Shown here: positions 8,563 to 16,975 of the stretch, one piece after another
How positions within the stretch are numbered: the stretch's first letter is position 1
Layout: the number at the start of each line of letters is the position of its first letter
NCBI GenBank assembly: GCA_017501545.1
Contig: JAFVWS010000001.1
Coordinates: 1-64,000 of the forward strand
DNA: 64,000 nt
Source of the DNA: Clostridia bacterium
Lineage (GTDB): Bacteria > Bacillota > Clostridia > Oscillospirales > CAG-272
Direction: 5' to 3'
Position numbers and translations under genes: made by a program
The notes under the pieces: generated by a model
Told to the model about the DNA's origin: nothing
The model's input: only the letters and a program-made list of their open reading frames with translations
The model's database searches: none

Positions 8563-9261
8563 TTATAGATTGTCAGGATTTGCAACAACCTTTGAGCAAA
8601 GGATGTCAAGGTTAGCGTTTCTTACTCTGATTTCATCAATAAATGCCTTTTCTTCCTTTTCGTTCTTTAAAACGATATCATATGTAAGCTGGAAGAGCGT
8701 ACCGAGGTTTTTAAGCTTTACTCTAACTAACACAGCCTTAGATGTGTATTTTGCAAATACGTCATCAAAAAGGTCATTATAATCAAGCTCTTCAGGAATT
8801 GTAATTTTTAATGTTCTGCGAAGCTTTGGTGAATCGCCAAAGTGTGTAAGTGTGAATATAATGCTTACAAGCTCAACAACTACAACCAATATAATAGCAA
8901 TGTAAATAAATCCAAGACCAATAGTTAAGCCTGCTGCCATTGCAAGGAAGATTTGAACAATTTCTCTTGCTGTACCAGTTGCTGAACGGAATCTTGTAAG
9001 ACCAAAAACACCACCGACAGCGATAGCAGCACCCATGCTTCCGCTAACGAGCATAATAAGCACTGCAACAATAGCAGGGAATAGTGCAACAGTAAATACA
9101 AGGCTCTTAGAATATTCGTTCTTAACCATATAGGAAAGAGCAATTATAATTCCAAGAACAAGGGCAAGTCCAACACAAAGGAAAAACTGCCAAGGCTTGG
9201 TAAGTCCAACTAAAACGCCAGACTCATCTCTAAAAATAGTTTCAACCACAAAAGATAACAT
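8563..9261 (-). CDS. DUF4956 membrane protein
   Basis: A 232-residue integral membrane protein. Four hydrophobic helices lie in the first ~150 residues: FFLCVGLALVLGIIIALSY, VFTVALFPAIVAVLIMLV, GAAIAVGGVFGLTRF and an AAGLTIGLGFIYIAIILVVVV segment. A soluble C-terminal domain of ~90 residues follows. The GGVFGLTRFRSATGTA segment marks the DUF4956 family, which is distantly like MgtC. The gene lies 3 bases after a VTC-type polyphosphate polymerase domain gene; this pairing recurs in bacteria and suggests the two act as one membrane complex. No function is established for DUF4956. Confidence 0.85.
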   Translation of the reverse strand: MLSFVVETIFRDESGVLVGLTKPWQFFLCVGLALVLGIIIALSYMVKNEYSKSLVFTVALFPAIVAVLIMLVSGSMGAAIAVGGVFGLTRFRSATGTAREIVQIFLAMAAGLTIGLGFIYIAIILVVVVELVSIIFTLTHFGDSPKLRRTLKITIPEELDYNDLFDDVFAKYTSKAVLVRVKLKNLGTLFQLTYDIVLKNEKEEKAFIDEIRVRNANLDILCSKVVANPDNL

Positions 9262-9264
9262 AGG

Positions 9265-10059
9265 TTACTCCGTTTCTAACATTGAGTTTTCGTTTATTTC
9301 TCCAATTGTTGATAAATGCATATATTTCATAAGGTTTGGGTTAGCCGTTGAAATAACGCTTGCGTTTATCTTCTTTGCCAGCATAGTTTTATATGCTGTT
9401 CCTACCTTGGAAAATGAGGTAGGATAAATTTTCAACTTTGACAAAAGCTCTGCAAGCCAAAGTGGAGCAGTGTTAGGAACCTTTACTTCCATAAGCTTAT
9501 ATCCATCTGGCAAAAGACTTTCACCATATGAGCCCTTTCTTAAATCAAGCTCATAATCTCTCCATGTAATATTTGAGTCAAACGTAACACGAATATCACT
9601 TGTTTCCTTGTAAAAGAAAGCACATCTGTCATATGATATGTAAAACATTGGGGCAATTCCCTTATACATGCCAATAACGTAGTCGATTTCCTTGTCAATT
9701 TGACTTTTATCACGTTCTGGTGGGGCTTCAATATACTTTATTGCATCGACGTAAGGCATGTGAATTCTACGCTTATAAACAACGGAGTCGAACTTACGTT
9801 TTATTTCAATAAAAGCAGTTGTTTTGTCCTTTGGTACACCATAGGTCCTAAGCCTTAATTTTTCCTTAAAAATAGGCTTGTCTATTGAACGAGTAATCAG
9901 TAAATACTCGGGCGTATCATAGTATAAATTACATATCTTAGTTTCACCATATTCGTCGGGGATGAAATGCTTATCAATTTCAGCCTTTAGAATGGCATAT
10001 TGTTCGGGATTTAAAAGATATTTTTTCTCATATCGCTTAAACGAAACACCAAAAGCCAT
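9265..10059 (-). CDS. VTC-domain polyphosphate polymerase-like protein
   Basis: A 264-residue protein of the VTC (vacuolar transporter chaperone) tunnel fold, the catalytic fold of eukaryotic polyphosphate polymerase Vtc4. Basic and acidic residues expected in the tunnel are present: FKRYEKKY at the N-terminus, KLRLRTYG, FIEIKRKF with YKRR, YDRCAF, and the late LMEVKVPN with a Glu-x-Lys pair. The chosen ATG (10059) follows AAAGGAGGGGAG; an ATG 33 bases earlier would place this ribosome site inside the coding region. Bacterial members are often annotated 'polyphosphate polymerase domain-containing'; activity of this one is inferred. It is followed by DUF4956 in the same transcript. Confidence 0.85.
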   Translation of the reverse strand: MAFGVSFKRYEKKYLLNPEQYAILKAEIDKHFIPDEYGETKICNLYYDTPEYLLITRSIDKPIFKEKLRLRTYGVPKDKTTAFIEIKRKFDSVVYKRRIHMPYVDAIKYIEAPPERDKSQIDKEIDYVIGMYKGIAPMFYISYDRCAFFYKETSDIRVTFDSNITWRDYELDLRKGSYGESLLPDGYKLMEVKVPNTAPLWLAELLSKLKIYPTSFSKVGTAYKTMLAKKINASVISTANPNLMKYMHLSTIGEINENSMLETE

Positions 10060-10082
10060 TTTCTCCCCTCCTTTACCCTTTA

Positions 10083-10111
10083 ATATTATCACTTTTCACA
10101 AAAAATGTCAA
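10083..10111 (-). promoter_or_regulatory. Promoter of the VTC / DUF4956 operon
   Basis: On the minus strand TTGACA (10111-10106), 17 bases, TAATAT (10088-10083). It lies about 25 bases before the chosen start. Confidence 0.7.
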
Positions 10112-10172
10112 GCAAATGAAGCAAAATATATATTATTTATCTAAAAAATATATTGTGGTGTGAGAAAAATTG

Positions 10173-10200
10173 TTGACTTTGTTGTTTTTGATAGTATAAT
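10173..10200 (+). promoter_or_regulatory. Promoter of the DUF2974 gene
   Basis: TTGACT (10173-10178), 16 bases, TATAAT (10195-10200). Confidence 0.75.
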
Positions 10201-10231
10201 AATATTGAAAGAAAATTTTTAGGAGAAAAAA

Positions 10232-11389
10232 TTGACAAATATATTTGATTATTTGAAATGGAGAGGAGACGTCACATTCGACGCTTATCCATTAAACGAG
10301 GTTGACTCAGTTATTTTTTCTCAGCTTTGCTACGTCCCGTTTGATAGAATTGTCTCAGAGGATCCAAATGCTAAGGGAAAAACAATTGAGGATATTTACG
10401 ACAACTATTTTGATATAGTAGATGAAAAAATCAGCTTAGGTGCAATAATTCCAACAGATAAGATTATGCCACTTTTTGAAATGCTTTCTCATTCTGCACG
10501 CTTTAAGGATGTTGTTATTCGTGCTTATGTAAATGAGATTGAATTATCTACAGAAAAGCAGTTTTCTGCTATGTGCTTGGATATTCCCGATAGTGATATT
10601 ACGTACGTAGTGTTTCGTGGAACAGACGACACCCTTGTCGGCTGGAAGGAAGACTTTAATATGTCGCTTTTTACACCAGTCCCTTCACAAAAGGATGGTG
10701 TGGCATACCTTAATAGAGTAGGAAATGCAACCGAAAGAAGGCTTTGCTTAGGTGGACACTCAAAGGGCGGAAACATTGCAATTTACGCCTCATTTATGGC
10801 TGATGAGGCTGTTCAAAATAAGATTGTTTCAGTTCACAATTTTGATGGCCCAGGCTTTAGATATGAATTTTTGAATTTTGCACGTCAAAATAAAAAAATT
10901 GAGAAGAAAATTACAAATTTTTTGCCTGATTCATCAATTATAGGCTCTATTTTTGACACAATAGGAAGAAGAATTTATGTCAAAAGCTCAAGTAAGGGTC
11001 TTTTTCAGCATGACACATTTTCGTGGCATTTGGAAAGAATTAACTTTATCACAGTTTCCTCGTTGGCTAAATCTTCAACACAGTTCCATAATTCCCTTGA
11101 ACAATGGATTTCTGGACTTTCAGATGAGGAAAAAAGAGATTTTGTAGAGGCGCTTTTTAAGCTAATTGCAGTAAATGATGCTGGCACACTTTCTGATATA
11201 TTATCAAACAAATTCAAGTTTATTGTTGCCTTGTTTAAAGCCGATGATAAAAGTAAAAAGACAGTTTGGAAAACGGCACTCGGTTTCCTTGGAATGAAGA
11301 AAAAGAAGGGACCTAAAAATCTTACCGATCATGATAAGGAAATTCTACAAAAGGCTAACCTTTTAGAAACACCAGAGAGCGATGAATAA
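10232..11389 (+). CDS. DUF2974 (Mbeg1-like) alpha/beta-hydrolase
   Basis: A 385-residue predicted serine hydrolase. The nucleophile elbow is GGHSKGGN, and an upstream FRGTDDTLVGWKEDF segment is typical of lipase/esterase-like proteins with the DUF2974 (PF11187) fold; HNFDGPG follows the elbow. It has no signal peptide. Translation probably begins at TTG (10232), 6 bases after AGGAG; the first downstream ATG would cut off about 70 residues including conserved sequence. It is a single-gene unit between its own promoter and terminator. The substrate is unknown. Confidence 0.8.
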   Translation: MTNIFDYLKWRGDVTFDAYPLNEVDSVIFSQLCYVPFDRIVSEDPNAKGKTIEDIYDNYFDIVDEKISLGAIIPTDKIMPLFEMLSHSARFKDVVIRAYVNEIELSTEKQFSAMCLDIPDSDITYVVFRGTDDTLVGWKEDFNMSLFTPVPSQKDGVAYLNRVGNATERRLCLGGHSKGGNIAIYASFMADEAVQNKIVSVHNFDGPGFRYEFLNFARQNKKIEKKITNFLPDSSIIGSIFDTIGRRIYVKSSSKGLFQHDTFSWHLERINFITVSSLAKSSTQFHNSLEQWISGLSDEEKRDFVEALFKLIAVNDAGTLSDILSNKFKFIVALFKADDKSKKTVWKTALGFLGMKKKKGPKNLTDHDKEILQKANLLETPESDE

Positions 11390-11413
11390 AAAAGGCTCAA
11401 AACGAGCCTTTTT
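11390..11413 (+). terminator. Terminator of the DUF2974 gene
   Basis: Stem AAAAGGCTC / GAGCCTTTT, loop AAAAC, then T residues. Confidence 0.88.
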
Positions 11414-11573
11414 ATATTAATTACAGCCACTTGTATACTTATAATTAGATGAAAAAGTTAAAAATGTAAACCATTGGTTGTCAGATGCTACCACCGATAT
11501 CTTGAAAAAACAAATCCCTGTGTGATAGAATTACAGCAACGAAATCAATACGGGTCAAAAGAAGGAGAAAACA

Positions 11574-14500
11574 ATGAAACTATCAGAGAAGCTCTCGTTC
11601 CTAAGAAAGGAAAAAGGGTGGAGTCAAGAACAGCTTGCAAACAAGCTATCTGTTTCAAGACAAGCAATTTACAAATGGGAAGCAGGAATGGCGGTTCCCG
11701 AAATAGAAAAAATAAAAAAGCTGTCAAATATTTTTGGTACATCTTTAGATGAATTATTAAATGATGAAATATCAATTCCAAATGATTTACATATAGAAAA
11801 TTCTAATGATGATTCTTTAAATCAAGAATCAGTAGATGATATTCCAGAGGAGACAAATGATATTGAATCAGAAAATGTAGAAGGATTAGAAGAAAGCTTA
11901 GAGGAAGCTAAGCCAGACGAAGAGGTAGATGATACTGAAAATAAGGAAAATAAAAATGAAGAAAGGCCACAGGAACCACCCGTTCCACCGAAGAAAAATA
12001 AAAGTGTATTTTTAGCCTTTGCATTAATTATTTTTGCAGTCGCAATCGTTGCTGTTGGCATTGCATTGATTATTATCTTTAGCCCACATCGTCACGAATA
12101 TGGTGACTATATAACAACTGTAAGTGCTACGTGTGAAACGGTTGGTAGCCAATATCGTGAGTGCTCGAAATGTGGAGAGCGAGAAACAACTCAAATCCCT
12201 ATGCTGAAGCACAATGAAGTTGTTATTCAGGGAAAAGAACCGACATGTCTTGAAGCTGGACTTACTGAAGGGAAAAGGTGCTCATTATGTGAAAAAATAA
12301 TTCTTGAGCAAGAAGAAATCCCTGCCACTGGTCACACAGAAAAAGTTTTAGAAGGCAAGGAGGCAACCTGCACAGAGGCTGGTCTTACTGACGGCAAGGA
12401 ATGCTCAGTATGTGGTATTACAATAGAAGAGCAAATGCAACTTCCAATGGCTTCACATACATATGATAATGATACTGATTCAAAATGTAATGTTTGTGGA
12501 TTTGAAAGAGACATTAATTGCAGTCACGAAGAAACTGTTACGCTTGAGGGCTTTGCCCCTACGTGCATAAAAAATGGCTTAACTCAGGGCGAAAAGTGCA
12601 TAAAATGCGAAGAAATCTTGGTTAAACAAGAGGTTATTCCAATAAACAAAGACGCTCATGCGTCTGTTACTGTAAATGGAAAAGAGCCAACCTGCACTGA
12701 AACAGGACTTACTGACGGATTAAAATGCTCAGCGTGTCAAGCTATTATTATTAAACAAGAACAAATTCCCGCCAAGGGGCACACTGAAATTACGTTAAAG
12801 GGTAAGGATGCTACTTGCACAGAGGCGGGACTTACAGACGGAAGTAAGTGTGATGTTTGCAAAAAGATCTTAATTCCTCAAGAGGAAATTCCAGCATTAG
12901 GCCATAATGAGGTTGTATTGCCAGGTAAAGAAGCGACCTGCACTGAAACTGGATTAACTGAAGGAAAAATATGTAACACTTGTGGTACAACACTTTTAGC
13001 TCAAGAAACTATTCCTACAAAGGAGCACACTGAAAAAGTGGTTGCAGGAAAATCAGCCACTTGTACCGAGGCAGGCTTAACAGAGGGTAAAATCTGCTCA
13101 GTATGTGGCGAGGAGTTAGTAAAGCAGACCGTGATTAATGCTAAGGGACACGATTATATAGACCATTCAGCAAAGGCTGAAACCTGTACGGAAAAGGGTT
13201 GGAATAAGTACCAAACATGCTCAAGATGTGAATATACTTCATATTCAGAAATTCCAGCAACTGGTCATAGTGAAAAAATAGTTGCAGAAAAAGCTGCCAC
13301 TTGTACCGAAACAGGATTAACTGAAGGAAAAATATGTAGCACTTGTGGTATAACACTTTTAGCTCAAGAAACTATCCCTGCTAAGGGTCACACTGAAAAA
13401 ACAATTCAAGGCACAGCGCCAACCTGTTCAAAAACAGGCTTAACTGATGGTATTTCTTGCTCAGTATGTAATACTGTAATCAAAGCACAAGAAACACTTC
13501 TAAAAACTGACCATACATACTATAACAACAAATGCACAGGCTGTACTGCTTATTTAAGTGAAAGCAGTGGACTTTCATTCACTCCTAATAGTGAAGGTAC
13601 TGAATATGCTGTATCAGGAATTGGTACTTGTAAGGACACCGATTTGGTTATACCTGCAACGTATAAAGGCTTGCCTGTAACATCAATTGCTAATGGCGCA
13701 TTTATAGGCGAAACTTCCATTAAAAGCGTAATAATACCTGACAATGTAAAGGTAATCGAAATGAACGCATTTCGCGAATGCTCATATTTAGAAACCGCTG
13801 ATATTGGAAACGGCGTTGAGATTATAGGCGGAGAAGTCATAGAAGCTGCATTTTATCAATGTACACGCCTAAAAAATCTTAAGCTCGGTAACAGTTTAAA
13901 AGTGATACCATCATGGGGCTTTGCCGAGTGTACTTCACTAGAAAATGTTGTAATACCAGATAGCGTTGAATACATTGGAGGCGGAGCCTTCGGTGGCTGC
14001 ACCAATCTTTCAAGCGTTGTTATTGGTAGCGGTTTGAAAGAATGCGGTGGAAATCCATTTTCTGGCTGTGATAAGTTGCTTAAGGCGGAAAACGGTGTTT
14101 ACTATGTAGATAAGTGGCTTGTTGCTATAGATACTACAGTTGAAAATGTTGTTTTGAAGAGCAATACCATAGGTATTGTGGGCTATGGATTAGCTAGTGA
14201 AAACCTACTTTCTGTAACATTTAATGATAATTTGAAATACGTAGGCACACATGCCTTTTATCAAGCTTCTTCGATTAAAAGTATTGAACTTCCCGAAGGA
14301 GTTGTTTCAATCGGCGAAGGAGCATTTTGGTTGTGCACATCTCTTGAAAAAATAGTAATACCTACAACCTGCACTACCGCTAACAGCATTTTCTATGCTC
14401 AATCTGAACCAATAAAATTTGCTGAGGCGCCAGCATACATATTCACTAAAATGTGGACTGACAATTTGGTAGAGGTATCAATAAACTCAGGTACAGAAAT

Positions 14501-14897
14501 TGCATCTGAAACCTTTAAGGATTGCACAAAGCTTGCAAGCATTACAATTGCTGACACCATTACTACAATAGGTGCAAATGCGTTTAGTGGTTGCACTTCT
14601 CTTGAAAGCATTGAGATTCCAAGTAGTGTTAAAACAATTGGAGAGCAGGCCTTCTATAATTGCAGTGCATTATCATCTGTTACATTAAATGAAGGACTTA
14701 CAACTATTGGACAGAATGCATTTACAAACTGTGAGGCGTTAACATCAATATTAATTCCTGCAAGCGTAACAACAATTGAAGCATACGCGTTTAACTACTG
14801 TGATAACCTAACAATAAGCTGTAAAGCAACGTCACAGCCAGCAAACTGGAATGCAAATTGGAATTACAACGATTGCACAGTTAAATGGGGACAATAA
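11574..14897 (+). CDS. HTH-TM-cysteine-repeat-BspA leucine-rich repeat protein
   Basis: A 1107-residue fusion. Residues 1-65 are a Cro/C1-type (XRE) helix-turn-helix with WSQEQLANKLSVSRQAIYKWE. Residues ~66-140 are a very acidic linker ending in prolines. Residues ~144-169 are a single strongly hydrophobic membrane helix after KKNK, which predicts N-inside topology. Residues ~185-655 hold eleven cysteine repeats of form C-x11-C-x2-C-...-H plus two half repeats. Residues ~660-1090 are LRR_5/BspA-type repeats (SIGEGAFWLCTSLEKIVIP pattern). There is no sortase signal; it ends WNYNDCTVKWGQ. The start has AGAAGGAG upstream. A weak -10 (TATAAT, 11440-11445) lies upstream with no good -35; the rest of the 185-base gap before the gene holds nothing I recognise. 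It may be a membrane-held regulator with a surface sensor; that is inference. Confidence 0.85.
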   Translation: MKLSEKLSFLRKEKGWSQEQLANKLSVSRQAIYKWEAGMAVPEIEKIKKLSNIFGTSLDELLNDEISIPNDLHIENSNDDSLNQESVDDIPEETNDIESENVEGLEESLEEAKPDEEVDDTENKENKNEERPQEPPVPPKKNKSVFLAFALIIFAVAIVAVGIALIIIFSPHRHEYGDYITTVSATCETVGSQYRECSKCGERETTQIPMLKHNEVVIQGKEPTCLEAGLTEGKRCSLCEKIILEQEEIPATGHTEKVLEGKEATCTEAGLTDGKECSVCGITIEEQMQLPMASHTYDNDTDSKCNVCGFERDINCSHEETVTLEGFAPTCIKNGLTQGEKCIKCEEILVKQEVIPINKDAHASVTVNGKEPTCTETGLTDGLKCSACQAIIIKQEQIPAKGHTEITLKGKDATCTEAGLTDGSKCDVCKKILIPQEEIPALGHNEVVLPGKEATCTETGLTEGKICNTCGTTLLAQETIPTKEHTEKVVAGKSATCTEAGLTEGKICSVCGEELVKQTVINAKGHDYIDHSAKAETCTEKGWNKYQTCSRCEYTSYSEIPATGHSEKIVAEKAATCTETGLTEGKICSTCGITLLAQETIPAKGHTEKTIQGTAPTCSKTGLTDGISCSVCNTVIKAQETLLKTDHTYYNNKCTGCTAYLSESSGLSFTPNSEGTEYAVSGIGTCKDTDLVIPATYKGLPVTSIANGAFIGETSIKSVIIPDNVKVIEMNAFRECSYLETADIGNGVEIIGGEVIEAAFYQCTRLKNLKLGNSLKVIPSWGFAECTSLENVVIPDSVEYIGGGAFGGCTNLSSVVIGSGLKECGGNPFSGCDKLLKAENGVYYVDKWLVAIDTTVENVVLKSNTIGIVGYGLASENLLSVTFNDNLKYVGTHAFYQASSIKSIELPEGVVSIGEGAFWLCTSLEKIVIPTTCTTANSIFYAQSEPIKFAEAPAYIFTKMWTDNLVEVSINSGTEIASETFKDCTKLASITIADTITTIGANAFSGCTSLESIEIPSSVKTIGEQAFYNCSALSSVTLNEGLTTIGQNAFTNCEALTSILIPASVTTIEAYAFNYCDNLTISCKATSQPANWNANWNYNDCTVKWGQ
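12120..13545 (+). repeat. In-frame array of eleven cysteine repeats
   Basis: Tandem coding repeats of about 33-46 codons, consensus (A/E)TCTEAGLTDGxxCSxC, then ~10 residues, then IPAKGH. Each full unit has three Cys and one His, spaced like a small zinc site. Two half units (near 12455-12520 and 13505-13545) have only a CxxC. Units vary in DNA sequence, except two near-identical copies at about 12950-13015 and 13307-13372. Confidence 0.85.
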
Positions 14898-14930
14898 TGC
14901 TTTAAAATCCTTTCAAAGCAATATTTAATG

Positions 14931-14966
14931 AAAACACTCCAAATTCTTTTGAGTTTGGGGTGTTTT
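14931..14966 (+). terminator. Terminator of the HTH-LRR gene
   Basis: Stem AAAACACTCCAAA / TTTGGGGTGTTTT with one G-T pair. The 3' T-tract runs into the -35 box of the next promoter. Confidence 0.85.
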
Positions 14967-14967
14967 C

Positions 14968-14996
14968 TTGACAAATATAAATGTGTGTTGTATAAT
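14968..14996 (+). promoter_or_regulatory. Perfect consensus sigma-A promoter
   Basis: TTGACA (14968-14973), 17 bases, TATAAT (14991-14996): both boxes perfect. It drives the MutS-like gene and begins 2 bases after the upstream terminator stem. Confidence 0.9.
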
Positions 14997-15027
14997 ATAT
15001 GTGAATTTTAACTAAAGAGGTGCAAAA

Positions 15028-16635
15028 ATGCCATCGTACGAAATAAGCTTGCTTTATCCAAATAAGGAAGCAATTGAGAAAAATGAAAATGGGCTCGACT
15101 CTCCTAAAATTTCAAGTGAGGCTTTAGCTTCATTAGAGCTTGATTATGCAATTGATTTGCAAAATAGCCGTCTTTGTGATATGTTCACAAAGGAGAAGAG
15201 CGTAATTGAATATAGACAAGGCGTTTTTGCTGATATTTTGGAAAACGACTCACTTTGCGAGCTTTTGAATAAGCTTTTACCTATTGTTAGTGATATTAAT
15301 GATGTTCGCCGTCTTTCTGAGGAATCAACCTCTACCGACTCATATCTATACAGCATTACTGAAATTGAGCTTTACATTTCAGCAATGGAGCTTTTATATG
15401 ATGGCTTAACACCAATGAAGGATAGCTTTAAAAGCGAGGCATTTAAGGCGCTTTATTCACGTGTCGATGAGCTAACGAGTAGTGATTATTATAAAGACCT
15501 AAACGTACGTTTAAAGGAGCTTACAAAGCGTGTAAGAGAGATAAAAAGCGTAACAATAGGCGTAAACCTTGATTCGCGTCTTCGTCCTGAAAGTGCAGGC
15601 GTTTTAAGCGTTAATAACGAGCATTTTAAGTCTGGCGAATTACTTCAAAAGATTTTACGTCTTGATTTTAAAAACGACGAATACACCTGCATTGCAGCAT
15701 TACAGCCATTTAAAAAGGGTCAAAGCGATAATCAGCAAACGGCACTTTCAAATGCATTCAATGGTGCCTTAAACGATGTATTTAAATCATCAATGCGCTC
15801 TTGGAAAAAGGTTGTAAGCACTTACGTGCTTGAAAATGCAGACTTTTTAATCAAGCTTGCACCTGAAATTGAGTTCGTTACTAAGGCAACCGAGCTTGTA
15901 AAATCTCTTCAAAACACTAAAAATTCCCTTGTTTTCCCAGAAATTTGTGAAATGGAAGAGAAGGTGTTCGAGGTAAAAGGAATTTATAACCCCATTGTTG
16001 CACTAAAAATTAGTGAAAAGATGGTTGAAAACGACTTTTCATTTGATAAAAACGGTATGTTTTACGTTCTTTCTGGTCCAAACAGGGGTGGTAAAAGCGT
16101 TATTACCTGTGCAGTAGGCCATACATTTGCACTTGCACAGCTTGGCTTGCCAGTGCCTGCACAGTCTGCAAGAATAAGCCCAGCAGACGGTATTTTTACT
16201 CACTTCCCAACGGATGCAGAGGACACAATAGATAAAGGACGTCTCGGCGAGGAATGCGCAAGGCTTGATGAAATATTCGAGGATATAACTCAGTATAGCC
16301 TTATCTTACTTGATGAGTCATTGTCTTCAACTGGCTCATACGAGGCATCTTATATAGCCTCAGAGGTTCTTTCTGGCTTGTCCGTTGCTGGTTGTCGTGG
16401 CATATTCTCAACTCACCTTCATGAGCTTGGCATGATGATAGATGAAATCAATGAAAGATGCCAAAAGCAGGGTGGAGAGAGAATAGATACCCTTGTTGCA
16501 GGTATGGAGGATGGCGAAAGAAGCTTCAAAATCACTCGTAAAAAGCCCGATGGAAAGAGCTATGCAAGTGATATTGCATCTAAATATGGTATATCTCTTG
16601 AAAAAATAATTGAAAAAATCGAAAAAAATAAATAA
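15028..16635 (+). CDS. MutS-family ATPase without mismatch-recognition domain
   Basis: A 535-residue protein whose C-terminal half is the MutS ABC-type ATPase: Walker A SGPNRGGKSV at about residues 349-358, Walker B LILLDESLSSTG at about 424-435, and FSTHLHELG. The N-terminal half resembles MutS core and clamp helices (levers), but the mismatch-binding domain I with its Phe-x-Glu motif is absent. There is no Smr nuclease domain either, so it is neither MutS1 nor MutS2. The P-loop Thr that normally follows Ser is Val. Such short MutS-like proteins are known in Firmicutes with unclear roles. It is monocistronic, with a strong promoter and AGAGGTG site. Confidence 0.85.
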   Translation: MPSYEISLLYPNKEAIEKNENGLDSPKISSEALASLELDYAIDLQNSRLCDMFTKEKSVIEYRQGVFADILENDSLCELLNKLLPIVSDINDVRRLSEESTSTDSYLYSITEIELYISAMELLYDGLTPMKDSFKSEAFKALYSRVDELTSSDYYKDLNVRLKELTKRVREIKSVTIGVNLDSRLRPESAGVLSVNNEHFKSGELLQKILRLDFKNDEYTCIAALQPFKKGQSDNQQTALSNAFNGALNDVFKSSMRSWKKVVSTYVLENADFLIKLAPEIEFVTKATELVKSLQNTKNSLVFPEICEMEEKVFEVKGIYNPIVALKISEKMVENDFSFDKNGMFYVLSGPNRGGKSVITCAVGHTFALAQLGLPVPAQSARISPADGIFTHFPTDAEDTIDKGRLGEECARLDEIFEDITQYSLILLDESLSSTGSYEASYIASEVLSGLSVAGCRGIFSTHLHELGMMIDEINERCQKQGGERIDTLVAGMEDGERSFKITRKKPDGKSYASDIASKYGISLEKIIEKIEKNK

Positions 16636-16651
16636 TTTTTAAAATTTACTA

Positions 16652-16680
16652 TTGCAATTGCAAAAAGTTTGTGCTATACT
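16652..16680 (+). promoter_or_regulatory. Promoter of rpmB
   Basis: TTGCAA (16652-16657), 17 bases, TATACT (16675-16680), with an extended -10 TG one base upstream. Confidence 0.75.
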
Positions 16681-16732
16681 ACATAGCGTAATTTTGAAAA
16701 TTAGTCTTATCTACGTAAACGGAGGTGTAAAA

Positions 16733-16921
16733 ATGGCTATCTGTTCTGTATGCGGAAAAGGTGTTTCTTTTGGACACAACGTTTCTCACTCTAACCGCAA
16801 AACAAATAGAGTTTGGAAACCAAATATCAGAAAAGTAAAGGCAGTTGTTGACGGTACTAACAAGACAGTTAACGTATGTTCTCGTTGTCTTCGTTCCGGC
16901 AAGGTTACTCGCGCTATCTAA
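16733..16921 (+). CDS. rpmB: 50S ribosomal protein L28
   Basis: L28 is a small protein of the large ribosomal subunit. The 62-residue product has C4/C7 and C49/C52 pairs, the zinc-binding form, around the typical HNVSHSNRKTNRVWKPN core. The start at 16733 follows GGAGGTG at 16721-16727. An in-frame codon further upstream is not used, since it would lie within the promoter. Monocistronic, with its own promoter and terminator. Confidence 0.97.
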   Translation: MAICSVCGKGVSFGHNVSHSNRKTNRVWKPNIRKVKAVVDGTNKTVNVCSRCLRSGKVTRAI

Positions 16922-16932
16922 TTAAGAAAGCT

Positions 16933-16959
16933 AAGACCGTATTTATTACGGTCTTTTTT
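16933..16959 (+). terminator. Terminator of rpmB
   Basis: Stem AAGACCGT / ACGGTCTT, 7-base loop, then T residues. The next gene starts 16 bases later. Confidence 0.88.
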
Positions 16960-16975
16960 CATTCAAGGAGGTCTT

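Noticed and set aside
12120..13545. Regularly spaced repeats considered as a CRISPR array
   Set aside because: The units are in frame, diverge at silent sites, encode a conserved Cys/His pattern, and there are no unique spacers or cas genes.
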